Below, one piece after another: positions 36,624 through 44,475 of a stretch of 64,000 nt of DNA (positions are counted from its first letter, which is position 1; each line of letters starts with the position of its first letter). The translations under genes and the position numbers were made by a program. The stretch spans positions 961,579-1,025,578 of the forward strand of contig NC_007955.1 of the NCBI RefSeq assembly GCF_000013725.1. Reading direction: 5' to 3'. The stretch is from Methanococcoides burtonii DSM 6242. Its GTDB lineage: Archaea > Halobacteriota > Methanosarcinia > Methanosarcinales > Methanosarcinaceae. Below the pieces are notes generated by a model that saw nothing but the letters and a program-made list of their open reading frames with translations, ran no database searches and had not been told where the DNA came from.

Positions 36624-37217
36624 ATGAAAAGATCTATACTATATTTTGATGATGTTGGTAAGCAGAATACCGATGATGTTGTGAAAGTAGCAGCCAACCG
36701 GGCAGAAGAGCTCGAGATAGAATATATTGTACTATCAAGCACTGAAGGTTATACTGCATTGAAGATGGCAGAAGCAGTAAAGGGAAAGAACGTGAAGGTG
36801 ATTGCCATCACCCATCAGTATGGACTCCGAGAGGATGGAAAATGGGAGATGGATGAGGAAAATTTAAAAAAACTTCAGGAAATGGGAGTGATCGTTACAA
36901 CCCAGTCACATATGTTCTCAGGTGTAGAGCGTGCCATTTCAAATCGATTGGGCGGTGCAAGTCGTGCAGATGTGATCTCTGACACGCTGCGTGCGGTCTT
37001 TGGCAAAGGTTTCAAGGTAGCCCTGGAAGTTGTTATGATGGCTGCAGATTCAGGTTATATACCCGTATCAAAGGATACAGAGGTTATCGCCATTGGTGGT
37101 ACACGTCAGGGTGCAGATGTAGCACTTGTTGTAAGACCAGCACATTCTCAGAATTTCTTCAACATGCAGGTACGTGAGATACTGGCAATGCCACGCGAAA
37201 AAGAAGAGCCGAAGTAA
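36624..37217 (+). CDS. Pyruvate kinase alpha/beta-domain protein
   Basis: A 197-residue protein matching the stand-alone pyruvate kinase C-terminal (alpha/beta) domain family of archaea. Blocks are NTDDVVKVAANRAEELEIEY, the segment AITHQYGLREDG, and GTRQGADVALVVRPAHSQNF near the end. The catalytic barrel of pyruvate kinase is absent, so it does not carry out that reaction; it may be a ligand-binding regulator. GGAGG lies eight bases upstream of the ATG. A terminator follows the stop. Confidence 0.85.
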   Translation: MKRSILYFDDVGKQNTDDVVKVAANRAEELEIEYIVLSSTEGYTALKMAEAVKGKNVKVIAITHQYGLREDGKWEMDEENLKKLQEMGVIVTTQSHMFSGVERAISNRLGGASRADVISDTLRAVFGKGFKVALEVVMMAADSGYIPVSKDTEVIAIGGTRQGADVALVVRPAHSQNFFNMQVREILAMPREKEEPK

Positions 37218-37225
37218 ATTCAGAT

Positions 37226-37251
37226 GGTATCCTTAAGGGATGCCTTTTTTA
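37226..37251 (+). terminator. Terminator after the pyruvate-kinase-like gene
   Basis: GGTATCC and GGGATGCC form a hairpin around TTAA, followed by TTTTTT. It lies eight bases after the stop and may also serve the converging small gene at 37258. Confidence 0.75.
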
Positions 37252-37257
37252 TTTAAA

Positions 37258-37482
37258 TTAATCCTGAATTACAGTATCGCGTTCATCATCATTGCATTCC
37301 TTTTCACCAGTATTGCAGTCATCTTTGTCAGTATTGCATCCATTCTCCCCATTATTGCCTGGTGGAGATAAACTATTCTTTTCTGTGTGCATATATGAAG
37401 CAGTCTTGAGCTCCATTGCAGTTAGTACAATAAGGACCAGAAATACGGCAATTGCGATCGCAACGGTTGTAAGTGTGTCCAT
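37258..37482 (-). CDS. Small single-helix membrane protein with Cys/Asp-rich tail
   Basis: A 74-residue frame with one hydrophobic segment (TVAIAIAVFLVLIVLTAMEL, residues 6-25). A hydrophilic tail follows with three cysteines at regular spacing (GCNTDKDDCNTGEKECNDDE). The tail is built of near-repeats (CNTDKDD, CNTGEKE, CNDDERD), which suggests internal duplication of a seven-residue unit. It lies downstream of mtd behind a terminator-like hairpin and lacks a clear ribosome binding site. The family is not recognised. It is probably real because of its membrane-protein layout, but this is uncertain. Confidence 0.4.
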   Translation of the reverse strand: MDTLTTVAIAIAVFLVLIVLTAMELKTASYMHTEKNSLSPPGNNGENGCNTDKDDCNTGEKECNDDERDTVIQD

Positions 37483-37489
37483 GGAAATA

Positions 37490-37519
37490 TTAAAAAAAGA
37501 GAAGTGTCAAAAAGACACT
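37490..37519 (-). terminator. Terminator-like hairpin after mtd
   Basis: On the minus strand AAGTGTC, TTTTT and GACACTT form a perfect stem directly after the mtd stop, followed by a run of seven T residues after CTC. Confidence 0.7.
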
Positions 37520-38340
37520 TACTGTTGTTTTTCGTACAATGCAGTCTTTGACAAAATGTTGCCTTTCTTTGCGTGTGGCTGCCTGAGGACTGTATCGTTT
37601 GATTTTTCGATCTCACGTGCATCGATAGCGAGCTGTGCTGCTGCGCGCATCATTTCGTGAGCTGTTGCGGTTGTGAGTGTTACCTGCTCGATCTCCTTCA
37701 TCATGAAGCATGCTGGGAAGTTGATCTGTGCTACCTTGTCAGCCATGTGAAGTGCTGCAAGTGCTTTTGCTTTTGCGTATGGGTTGCTGAAACCTGCACG
37801 TTCGATACACTTCTCTGGCTTTGCGAGAATGTGTGGAAGGACGATCTCCTTACCTTCATCAACCTGTGCAGTGACGATATCAAGCTCTTCCTGTATAAGT
37901 CTTACAACACCACAGGTGGAGAGAACTTTCATTGCATCAGAGTTGAAGGATGCCATTTCCACGGAGTCAAGGAACTCTCTCTTTGCGCCGATGAGTGGGT
38001 CCACGGTCATGATAATGTAACCGAAACCTGCGTCCTCGAGTGCCTGTCTGTCGTCCTTTTTGGTTGGACCATCAGAGATAACGATGCATGGAACATCTTT
38101 GTAGATCTCACGTGCAGCGGTTGGACCTGGTGCACTTGAGTTAGGGCTGATCATTACATAGAAATCAGCATCCCATTCTTTAAGTGCTGCTGTTTCTGCA
38201 GCTTCATCTTTGCCCATTTTAGGACCAGTTCCGAATACACGAACACTGATACCTTCTCTTGCTGCTATCTCATCCTGTACGAGGTCAATGACCTGACTCA
38301 TGCCGAGGTTGCCTAACTTAATAAATCCTATTTTTGCCAT
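37519..38340 (-). CDS. mtd: F420-dependent methylenetetrahydromethanopterin dehydrogenase
   Basis: A 273-residue Mtd, a central methanogenesis enzyme that interconverts methenyl- and methylene-H4MPT using coenzyme F420. The N-terminal KIGFIKLGNLGMSQVIDLVQ and DFYVMISPNSSAPGPTAARE are diagnostic. VISDGPTKKDDRQALEDAGF and TVDPLIGAKREFLDSVEMA follow. Length is as in other methanogens. GTGATC lies just upstream of the ATG, and a TATA-like AATATTATATGC is about 40 bases further up. In a methylotroph it serves the oxidative branch; in hydrogenotrophs the reductive one. Confidence 0.96.
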   Translation of the reverse strand: MAKIGFIKLGNLGMSQVIDLVQDEIAAREGISVRVFGTGPKMGKDEAAETAALKEWDADFYVMISPNSSAPGPTAAREIYKDVPCIVISDGPTKKDDRQALEDAGFGYIIMTVDPLIGAKREFLDSVEMASFNSDAMKVLSTCGVVRLIQEELDIVTAQVDEGKEIVLPHILAKPEKCIERAGFSNPYAKAKALAALHMADKVAQINFPACFMMKEIEQVTLTTATAHEMMRAAAQLAIDAREIEKSNDTVLRQPHAKKGNILSKTALYEKQQ

Positions 38341-38880
38341 AGTAGATCACATTACTGCAAGTACGGGGTAGCATATAATATTTTTGTATAATCAGTAACA
38401 TAACAGATACATTTCCCAGACAGAATATATATACTGTGATGAATCATGTCTACTGAATCCGATTTAAAAACAATGAAAAGCGATTAAATAAATAAGACAA
38501 AAAACAAATATCAAAGACGGGAGGACAAATACTTCCTGCAACACCAAGTTCGAATATCAAAATTACAAATGAATACATAAATTCTATGATACGAAAAAAA
38601 TAATGTTACAAAATTTTCAATTAAAAAATGGATTCATAGCTGGGATTTACCCCTCCATCCATTGAAGCAGGTTCTTAATTTTTTTATTATTTATTTACTT
38701 ATAATTATGTGCACTCTTGTCTTTACACGATCCACTGAAAACGAGAATACCTGTTGATGATATTGTTGACATCAATGGTTTACAGAAACAAAACTAAATA
38801 TCAAAAATAGATAAAAACAGAAAAGAAGGTTAGTGGCTTGGAAAAAGAAAATATCACTTGCCACATTAAAACTTGTGAAC
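38341..38880. other. Intergenic stretch without a recognisable gene
   Basis: 540 bases of A+T-rich DNA between mtd and the secreted protein. It holds the mtd promoter next to 38341. Otherwise there are only short frames without coding character and no obvious hairpin with a T-run. Confidence 0.6.
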
Positions 38881-40698
38881 TTATGACCTTCTGAACAGCA
38901 TAACCACGAAGATCACAAAGGCAGTCATCCAGAGTTCAAAACCCGGAAGTCCTTTCTCTTCGGTCGGCACAGTGCTCTCTGGAATTACAGGTTCTTCCAA
39001 GATTGGAATCACTTCAGAGCCATCAGGTAGTGTCATAGGTGTCGTCGGATCCTGTGAGCTCAGTTCAACCTCTGCGACCTCACCATTCTTTATGGCTTGC
39101 TCCCCATAGTTTTGCAGTTGTTCTGTATTGGTATTCATGACGAAGAACTCAAAATCACCATCATCAAATGCTGTAATGTCAACATCATATTCACCTGTAT
39201 TCGGGAGAATGAAATACCATGAATAGCCCCCTTCCCCATCACCCATTCTCGTAATGAAAGCATCCGGGATCTCAAAAACCATGTTACTATCATCAATAGT
39301 ACCCAGCTGACGACCATTACTGTCAGTGATCAAAATGTTTACCGGACATTGGCCAAAGCCCACTAATGCACCCATATCCCCAATCAGGTCACCCGTTTCA
39401 GAAACAAGATCACTGGCTACGGTCCATGCAGCATATTGGTAATCATTTGGGTCTTTGGTAGTATTGTATTCATACCGGTATCCCGGAGAAGTGTCACCTG
39501 CTATCGGTGAGAAGGTTTTTTCCCATTCACTGATGGGCATTACCTCCGGCTTTTGCTGAGGCCATGGATCAAAGACCATTCCGGTCTTCTTCCAGTCAGT
39601 CCCTATGGGGTATACAACGGTCGCGTGGTGTCCGCTGTATGAGCCTTCTATAGGTCCGAAATCATATCCGTTCAAAAGGTGGCACTCTCCAGGAGTTGAC
39701 TGCATTTTGCTTAGAAATACTAGAACTTTATATTGATATGATCCACAAGTAAAATCTCCGTATTCATCATCTAAGTTAGAATAAAGGTTCGTGATACTAC
39801 CCGGACCAAGACCAAAAGTAGTCCATTCGTTTCCTGCTTTAAGATCCTTTTGATATGGCCCTTCAGAAATGCGAAGCTGGTAGAGGCGGATAACCTCCTG
39901 GAGATCTGCTTTCTTGTCAGAAGGACATGTTACAATCACTTCGGCCTGGTCTTTGATCTCTCCATCCATTCTGGCAAAAAGAGTGCAAGTACCGATCTCT
40001 TGTGATGTGAAAACACCATCCCTATCAATTGTTCCTATAATTACATTGTCTCTGAATTCACTAAGTGATTTGGATTGTCCAACAATCCATTTAACTTCAT
40101 TGTGATCTATCTCTGAATAGATGCCATTTCTTTCTTTTTTCAGAGTGAAATCGATAGTTTTACCGTATTCGATCTCTTGATAAGTAGGAGTAATGAAAAA
40201 GTCATCTGTTTCATCTGTTTCAGCCACTAAAATAAAAGGAAGATTTGCAGAACCTTTGGGTGCTTTACTCAATAAGTGCACGGTGTAAAACACGCCACAA
40301 TATTTAAGTTGGGTACAACCCGAACTAAAGTGCAATGTGAATTCGTCATTAGTCTCATAGTTTCTTTTAATAGGGAAGCCTTTTTCGAAGAGCTCCCATT
40401 CTTTTATGTCTACCCCTTCAACTTCAATTTTAACATCAACTGAGTTCTGATGATCCCAGGGTTCTTCAATGGATATTTTGACATAATCTCCTCTATTTTC
40501 AACATGATACCCGGGCTCGTATCCGATTCCCTCCCCATTAGGGAAAGTAATCTTGAAAGTATATTTCCCCTCGGGATCCTGAACATCAAACGTTGTAGCT
40601 GCCGAGGCAACAAAGGTCATTGAAGAAAGAAGAGCTATAGAAATAATAAGAATTGTCGAGTATCTATATATTTTCAAATATGTATAGCTTAAATTCAT
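38881..40698 (-). CDS. Secreted transglutaminase-like protein with PGF-CTERM-type anchor
   Basis: A protein of about 605 residues with a signal peptide (YSTILIISIALLSSMTFVAS, cleavage after ASA near 35) and a C-terminal LPGFELWMTAFVIFVVMLF followed by RRS. That tail is a PGF-CTERM-like sorting tail, a likely archaeosortase substrate. The first 270 residues look like beta-domains, one Ig-like (VFTSQEIGTCTLFARMDG). Residues about 320-420 carry FTCGSYQYKVLVFL, SGHHATVVYPIG and VFDPWPQQKPE, an ordered Cys-His-Asp set as in transglutaminase/papain-like enzymes. The start is ATG at 40698 after GGTGATC; the GTG at 40707 lies within that site. The exact family is not recognised. Confidence 0.75.
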   Translation of the reverse strand: MNLSYTYLKIYRYSTILIISIALLSSMTFVASAATTFDVQDPEGKYTFKITFPNGEGIGYEPGYHVENRGDYVKISIEEPWDHQNSVDVKIEVEGVDIKEWELFEKGFPIKRNYETNDEFTLHFSSGCTQLKYCGVFYTVHLLSKAPKGSANLPFILVAETDETDDFFITPTYQEIEYGKTIDFTLKKERNGIYSEIDHNEVKWIVGQSKSLSEFRDNVIIGTIDRDGVFTSQEIGTCTLFARMDGEIKDQAEVIVTCPSDKKADLQEVIRLYQLRISEGPYQKDLKAGNEWTTFGLGPGSITNLYSNLDDEYGDFTCGSYQYKVLVFLSKMQSTPGECHLLNGYDFGPIEGSYSGHHATVVYPIGTDWKKTGMVFDPWPQQKPEVMPISEWEKTFSPIAGDTSPGYRYEYNTTKDPNDYQYAAWTVASDLVSETGDLIGDMGALVGFGQCPVNILITDSNGRQLGTIDDSNMVFEIPDAFITRMGDGEGGYSWYFILPNTGEYDVDITAFDDGDFEFFVMNTNTEQLQNYGEQAIKNGEVAEVELSSQDPTTPMTLPDGSEVIPILEEPVIPESTVPTEEKGLPGFELWMTAFVIFVVMLFRRS

Positions 40699-40941
40699 AA
40701 TGATCACCGTTTAAAAAGCTAAACAGAAGTATAGTTACTAACGCTTATAAATTAATGCTGGAAGTATCTTTGTTCAACGCATGAAAATTTAATCGGATAT
40801 GTACTGCCCGGATAGACAACGACTATATTTTGTGAGAGGCTATATTTCAAATTCGACCACATTTCAATAATCTTATATAGATTCATCTTTTTGTTATATG
40901 TTGCTTATAAGATTATAGAATTGAAGTAAAAGGTGGTACCA

Positions 40942-41391
40942 TTGGATAAATTTAAGATTCTAATTGATTTTCTAAAAGATAATATCGGTATAGAGTTTGA
41001 ATCTCCGAGAAGAGTATTTCAACGTAAAAGAGTTCCACAGAATTTCAACGTAATAGATGTGGATAGTTCTATGAATAGAATTAAAGTTCAATTCCAATCT
41101 GGAACGATTTTGCCAATCGAATACTGGAGACTAAAAGAAGCAATTTCATTTATCGATAGTCCTAATTTTATTCCAATTGGATCAAGTATATCTGAAAATT
41201 ATCATCTTAATTCAATTGAAGGCAAACTAAAAGAAATAGCAAAAGCCAAATCCGGTAAATCAACGGATACAAAAACAGCACCCCATATTATAGATTTACT
41301 GGTTTTGTCTGGTATTGTCGAATTAGGAAAGGCTATTTCTGACAATGGTAGAAAAGTTGATGGTGCGAGATTGAATCAAGGTAACTATTGA
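40942..41391 (+). CDS. Unknown small protein with TTG start
   Basis: A protein of about 149 residues that I do not recognise. The start is TTG at 40942, four bases after AGGTGGT; a GTG at 40933 falls inside that site. Visible parts are a first half with DNIGIEFESPRRVFQRKR and FQSGTILPIEYWRLKEAISF, a helical segment GKLKEIAKAKSGKS, and a hydrophobic helix TAPHIIDLLVLSGIVELGKA. It stands alone between the secreted protein and the MITE. The region 41392-41632 downstream holds only the MITE. Confidence 0.6.
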   Translation: MDKFKILIDFLKDNIGIEFESPRRVFQRKRVPQNFNVIDVDSSMNRIKVQFQSGTILPIEYWRLKEAISFIDSPNFIPIGSSISENYHLNSIEGKLKEIAKAKSGKSTDTKTAPHIIDLLVLSGIVELGKAISDNGRKVDGARLNQGNY

Positions 41392-41438
41392 GTTGGACAT
41401 GTATTGTCTTGACAGACAGCATTTGTATTTTGTAAATC

Positions 41439-41569
41439 GGCTCTGTAGAAAACTTCGTGAAATCTACATCAATAGACTGAAATAAGATATTATTATGGCA
41501 TCGTGTAATACATATACCAATATTTTAGACTTGGATTACTGTATGAATATTGAGGATTTCTACAGAGCC
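41439..41569 (+). mobile_element. 131-bp MITE related to the IS5-like element
   Basis: It begins GGCTCTGTAGAAAACTTC and ends GAGGATTTCTACAGAGCC. The ends are inverted repeats that match the ends of the dead IS5-like element at 13376-14096 (the right end better than the left). The 95 bases between them have no coding capacity. Such an element would be mobilised in trans by a related transposase. No target duplication is clear. Confidence 0.8.
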
Positions 41570-41632
41570 CAAAACTAGTAATAGCCATCAAGAATTCAAA
41601 TTAAAGGATTTAAGTATTGCAGGACAAAAAAC

Positions 41633-42232
41633 ATGAACGATTCTACAGGTATTATAATTATTTGTCTTTTAGCATTTGCAATTATTCATAGCATTACAGC
41701 TAGCTTTTATTTCAAAAAAATTGTTGTACGAGTTTTGGGATCAAAAGTGGATACATATTATCTTCATGCCTACAATCTAGTTGCTATAGTCACTCTTGCT
41801 CCAGTAGCATATTTTGTATATACAAACCCTGGTGAAACACTATATGTAATTTCATTCCCTTTGTGTTAGGTCATGCTTGCAGTTCAATTCATTGCTGTAT
41901 TAGTCACACCAAAAGCTATTGTTGATGCTCCACACCGGTTAAATTTGAAGTATCAGCTGGCAAAACCAAAAACTACTCAATCTCAACCTTTAAACATTCG
42001 CGGAGTATATCGGTTGGTAAGAGATCCATTTTCAGCATCAGGATACATAATAATGATATTCACACCATTTATGACTGTTAATTTATTAATTGTATACATT
42101 ATAGCAGCTATATACATGTATATTGGATCTTTACATATGGAAAAAAGGCTAGTAAAACAATTTGGTGATGAATATAAAGAGTATCAAAAAAATATTCATC
42201 GATTAATTCCTACTTTTAACAGCAAATATTGA
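41633..42232 (+). pseudogene. Isoprenylcysteine methyltransferase-like protein with in-frame TAG
   Basis: A single frame of 199 codons interrupted only by TAG at 41867-41869. The N-terminal part has two or three helices (IIIICLLAFAIIHSITASFY, LVAIVTLAPVAYFVYT). After the stop come a helix (VMLAVQFIAVLV) and the ICMT/PEMT-type C-terminal region: LNIRGVYRLVRDPFSASGYI, then MEKRLVKQFGDEYKEYQKN. This is an integral-membrane methyltransferase layout, NnrU/ICMT-like. Relatives tend to have Trp where the stop lies (SFPLC-stop-VMLAV), so a TGG to TAG mutation is the simple explanation. Pyrrolysine read-through is a remote alternative in this lineage. Confidence 0.65.
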
Positions 42233-42336
42233 TATTATTAAAGTTTCATGAAAGATGCAGATTCGATAAATCTTCATGTATTATTTTTTTAATTGCTGTG
42301 ATCTTATTCAGAAGATGAAGATTGAATTGGATAAGT

Positions 42337-43131
42337 ACGGTCCTGATCGGTGGCCTGGACCACATCGGCCTAAAGGGCGTGGGAATGGATGGAGATGGGA
42401 TATAGGATATGCTCTTTATGGCATTCCAGATTGTATTCGCAGCCATAGCACTGGCAATCCTGACATCCGGAGTAGCAGAAAGGATAAAGCTCAGTTCATT
42501 TATCGTATTCGGGCTTCTCTGGACCACCCTTGTATATGATCCACTTGCTTACTGGGCATGGGGAGACGGCTGGGTAGGTAGTATGGGAGCACTGGACTTT
42601 GCAGGAGGAACAGTGGTCCACATCAGTTCAGGATTTGGAGCACTAGCATTATCATTTGTTATAGGCAAGAGAATTGGATTCGGCAAGTATAGCATGGAAC
42701 CTGAGAACATTACCACCACTTTGCTTGGTGGAGCATTGCTATGGTTCGGATGGTTTGCTTTCAATGCAGGAAATGCACTTGCAGCAAATGCTTTCGTGGT
42801 CACACTGATATCTGCTTCATCAGGAGCCCTCACATGGATGGGAGCTTCATGGATCAAAGGCAAGTCAAGTTCACTGGGAATGAACAGTGGTGCTATTGCA
42901 GGACTTGTGGCTATTACCCCGGCATGTGGATTTGTAGGACCTCTGGCAGCCATAATCATTGGAGGTTCAGCAGGGATCTTATGTTATGGAACTTTGCTTT
43001 TCTGTATCTACAAGAAATTCGATGAAAGCCTCGATGCATGACCAATTCATGGCGTAGGAGTGCTTTTCGGAGCACTTGCCACAGGCATATTTGCGGTCGC
43101 AGCAATTGGCGGGGTCAATGGCCTGATATAA
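42337..43131 (+). pseudogene. amt: Ammonium transporter Amt, truncated and with stops
   Basis: A frame read through two stops gives VLIGGLDHIGLKGVGMDGDG, stop TAG at 42403, then [40 protein letters not shown] and [20 protein letters not shown]. After a TGA at 43039 (in place of the Trp of an AW-PIHGVG block) it reads PIHGVGVLFGALATGIFAVA and ends at 43129-43131. The N-terminal third of Amt and about 50 C-terminal residues are missing. The gene is dead, although the central 210 codons look well preserved, so the loss is fairly recent. It precedes glnK, the usual order. Confidence 0.88.
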
Positions 43132-43140
43132 GGTGATATC

Positions 43141-43473
43141 ATGAAGAAAATAACAGCCATTATAAGACCGGGTAAACTGGAAACGGTAAAGGAGGAGCTT
43201 GTTACTGCAGGATTAAACGCAATGACTATCTTTGACGTTAAAGGCAGAGGTGAACAGAAAGGGATCTGCCTCCAGTTCAGAGGCAAACGGAACCTTATCG
43301 ACATGATACCCAAGATACAGATCGATATCGTTGTAAAGAATGATGAAGTCGTAACTGTGATACAGACCATTAAACATGCTGTACGTACCGGAAAGATCGG
43401 GGACGGCAAAATATTTGGTCCCCCTGTGGAAATGATGATAGGAATAAGGACGGGAGAATGTATTACAGAATGA
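43141..43473 (+). CDS. glnK: P-II nitrogen regulatory protein (GlnK type)
   Basis: A 110-residue P-II protein. Family marks are MKKITAIIRPGKLETVKEEL at the N terminus, the GRGEQKG entry to the T-loop, and the B-loop TGKIGDGKIFGPPVE. The T-loop reads ICLQFRGKRNLIDMIPK, with Phe at the position of the modified Tyr51, so uridylylation is not possible. GlnK normally plugs the Amt channel, and here amt is a pseudogene just upstream. AAGGTGAT precedes the ATG. The protein itself looks intact, so it may serve another target or may be on the way to being lost. Confidence 0.88.
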   Translation: MKKITAIIRPGKLETVKEELVTAGLNAMTIFDVKGRGEQKGICLQFRGKRNLIDMIPKIQIDIVVKNDEVVTVIQTIKHAVRTGKIGDGKIFGPPVEMMIGIRTGECITE

Positions 43474-43659
43474 ATAAATGGGGAATTCCTAAGTGAGACC
43501 TTCCTTATCCTTATTAGAAATATTATAAATGATTGACTTATTTTCAATGACATGACAGGAACTTTCAAGCCATAGACAAACAATATGACAGTAAATAATC
43601 AAAATCTTTTTCAGAAGCCGGTCTCTACCCGAAAAGGTTAAAAGTAATGTAATTAATTG

Positions 43660-43705
43660 TACTCCAATCTCAGTACATTCCATTATTACTGATTCGTAAT
43701 CAGTA
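43660..43705 (+). promoter_or_regulatory. Two inverted repeats upstream of serB
   Basis: GTACT-N8-AGTAC (43660-43677) and TACTGATTCGTAATCAGTA (43687-43705; arms of 8 bp, centre CGT) lie just before the serB start at 43730. They share the AGTAC/GTACT core. They could be operators or a stem in the leader RNA. The rest of 43474-43729 holds no gene. Confidence 0.45.
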
Positions 43706-43729
43706 CCTTAAAGTATCAGGTATGGTCAA

Positions 43730-44404
43730 GTGAATTCCAGCAACAACATTTCTAAGAGAACTTATTCAAAGCTGATTGTTTTTGATATGGACAGCACCCT
43801 CATAGATGCGGAAAGCATTGATGAGCTTGCGCGTGCTGCCGGTGTTATGGATAAGGTATCCGTTGTAACTGAAAAAGCAATGAACGGAGAGATCGATTAC
43901 AATCAAGCTCTAAAAGAAAGAGTTGCACTTCTAAAAGGATTGAAACTTGAAACCGCAATGGAAGCAATGGATTCCATGCCCCTAATGCCTGGAGCAGAAG
44001 AGCTCGTCAAACATGTAAGATCCCTAGGATTCAAGACCGCAATACTATCAGGTGGATTTACACTTTCCACTGACAGAGTTGCAAAGTTGCTTGAAATGGA
44101 TTATGTATTCTCCAATATACTGGAGATCAAAGACGGGTGTCTTACAGGCAGGGTTTCCGGACCAATGACACAAAATCTTTCAAAGGAACAGGCTTTTGAA
44201 CAGATTACAGAGGAGAATGGTCTGAACCCTGAAAACTGTATTGTTGTTGGCGATGGTGCTAACGACATATGCATCTTTAAGAGAGCAGGATGTGCAATTG
44301 CATTTAATCCAAAACCAATTTTGCGTCAATACGCAGATGCGGTCATTACCCAAAAACACCTCAGGGACATTATTCCAATAATAGATTCACTTGACTTGGA
44401 ATAA
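43730..44404 (+). CDS. serB: Phosphoserine phosphatase
   Basis: A 224-residue HAD-superfamily SerB that makes serine from phosphoserine. The nucleophile motif is IVFDMDSTLIDAESIDELAR near residue 17, motif II is FKTAILSGGFTLSTDRVAK near 100, and motif III with the Mg site is CIVVGDGANDICIFKRAGCA near 165. The start is GTG at 43730; no earlier in-frame start is seen. Phosphoserine is also the amino acid used by the sepS product, so SerB competes for that metabolite. The coiled-coil gene follows 71 bases downstream. Confidence 0.93.
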   Translation: MNSSNNISKRTYSKLIVFDMDSTLIDAESIDELARAAGVMDKVSVVTEKAMNGEIDYNQALKERVALLKGLKLETAMEAMDSMPLMPGAEELVKHVRSLGFKTAILSGGFTLSTDRVAKLLEMDYVFSNILEIKDGCLTGRVSGPMTQNLSKEQAFEQITEENGLNPENCIVVGDGANDICIFKRAGCAIAFNPKPILRQYADAVITQKHLRDIIPIIDSLDLE

Positions 44405-44475
44405 GCCCTGCGTATCGTGCATTAGAAATGCATGAAATGCCAGCTTTTTTGCTGGAGCGGGAGGATTCATAGAGC

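Noticed and set aside
42403-42405. Pyrrolysine at the TAG in amt
   Set aside because: The gene also has an in-frame TGA, a missing N-terminal third and a shortened C terminus, so it is a pseudogene whatever the TAG means.
42276-42539. An 87-codon frame overlapping the start of the amt remnant as a separate gene
   Set aside because: It is the amt sequence read in a wrong frame; its bases encode VLIGGLDHIGLKGVGMD in the proper frame.
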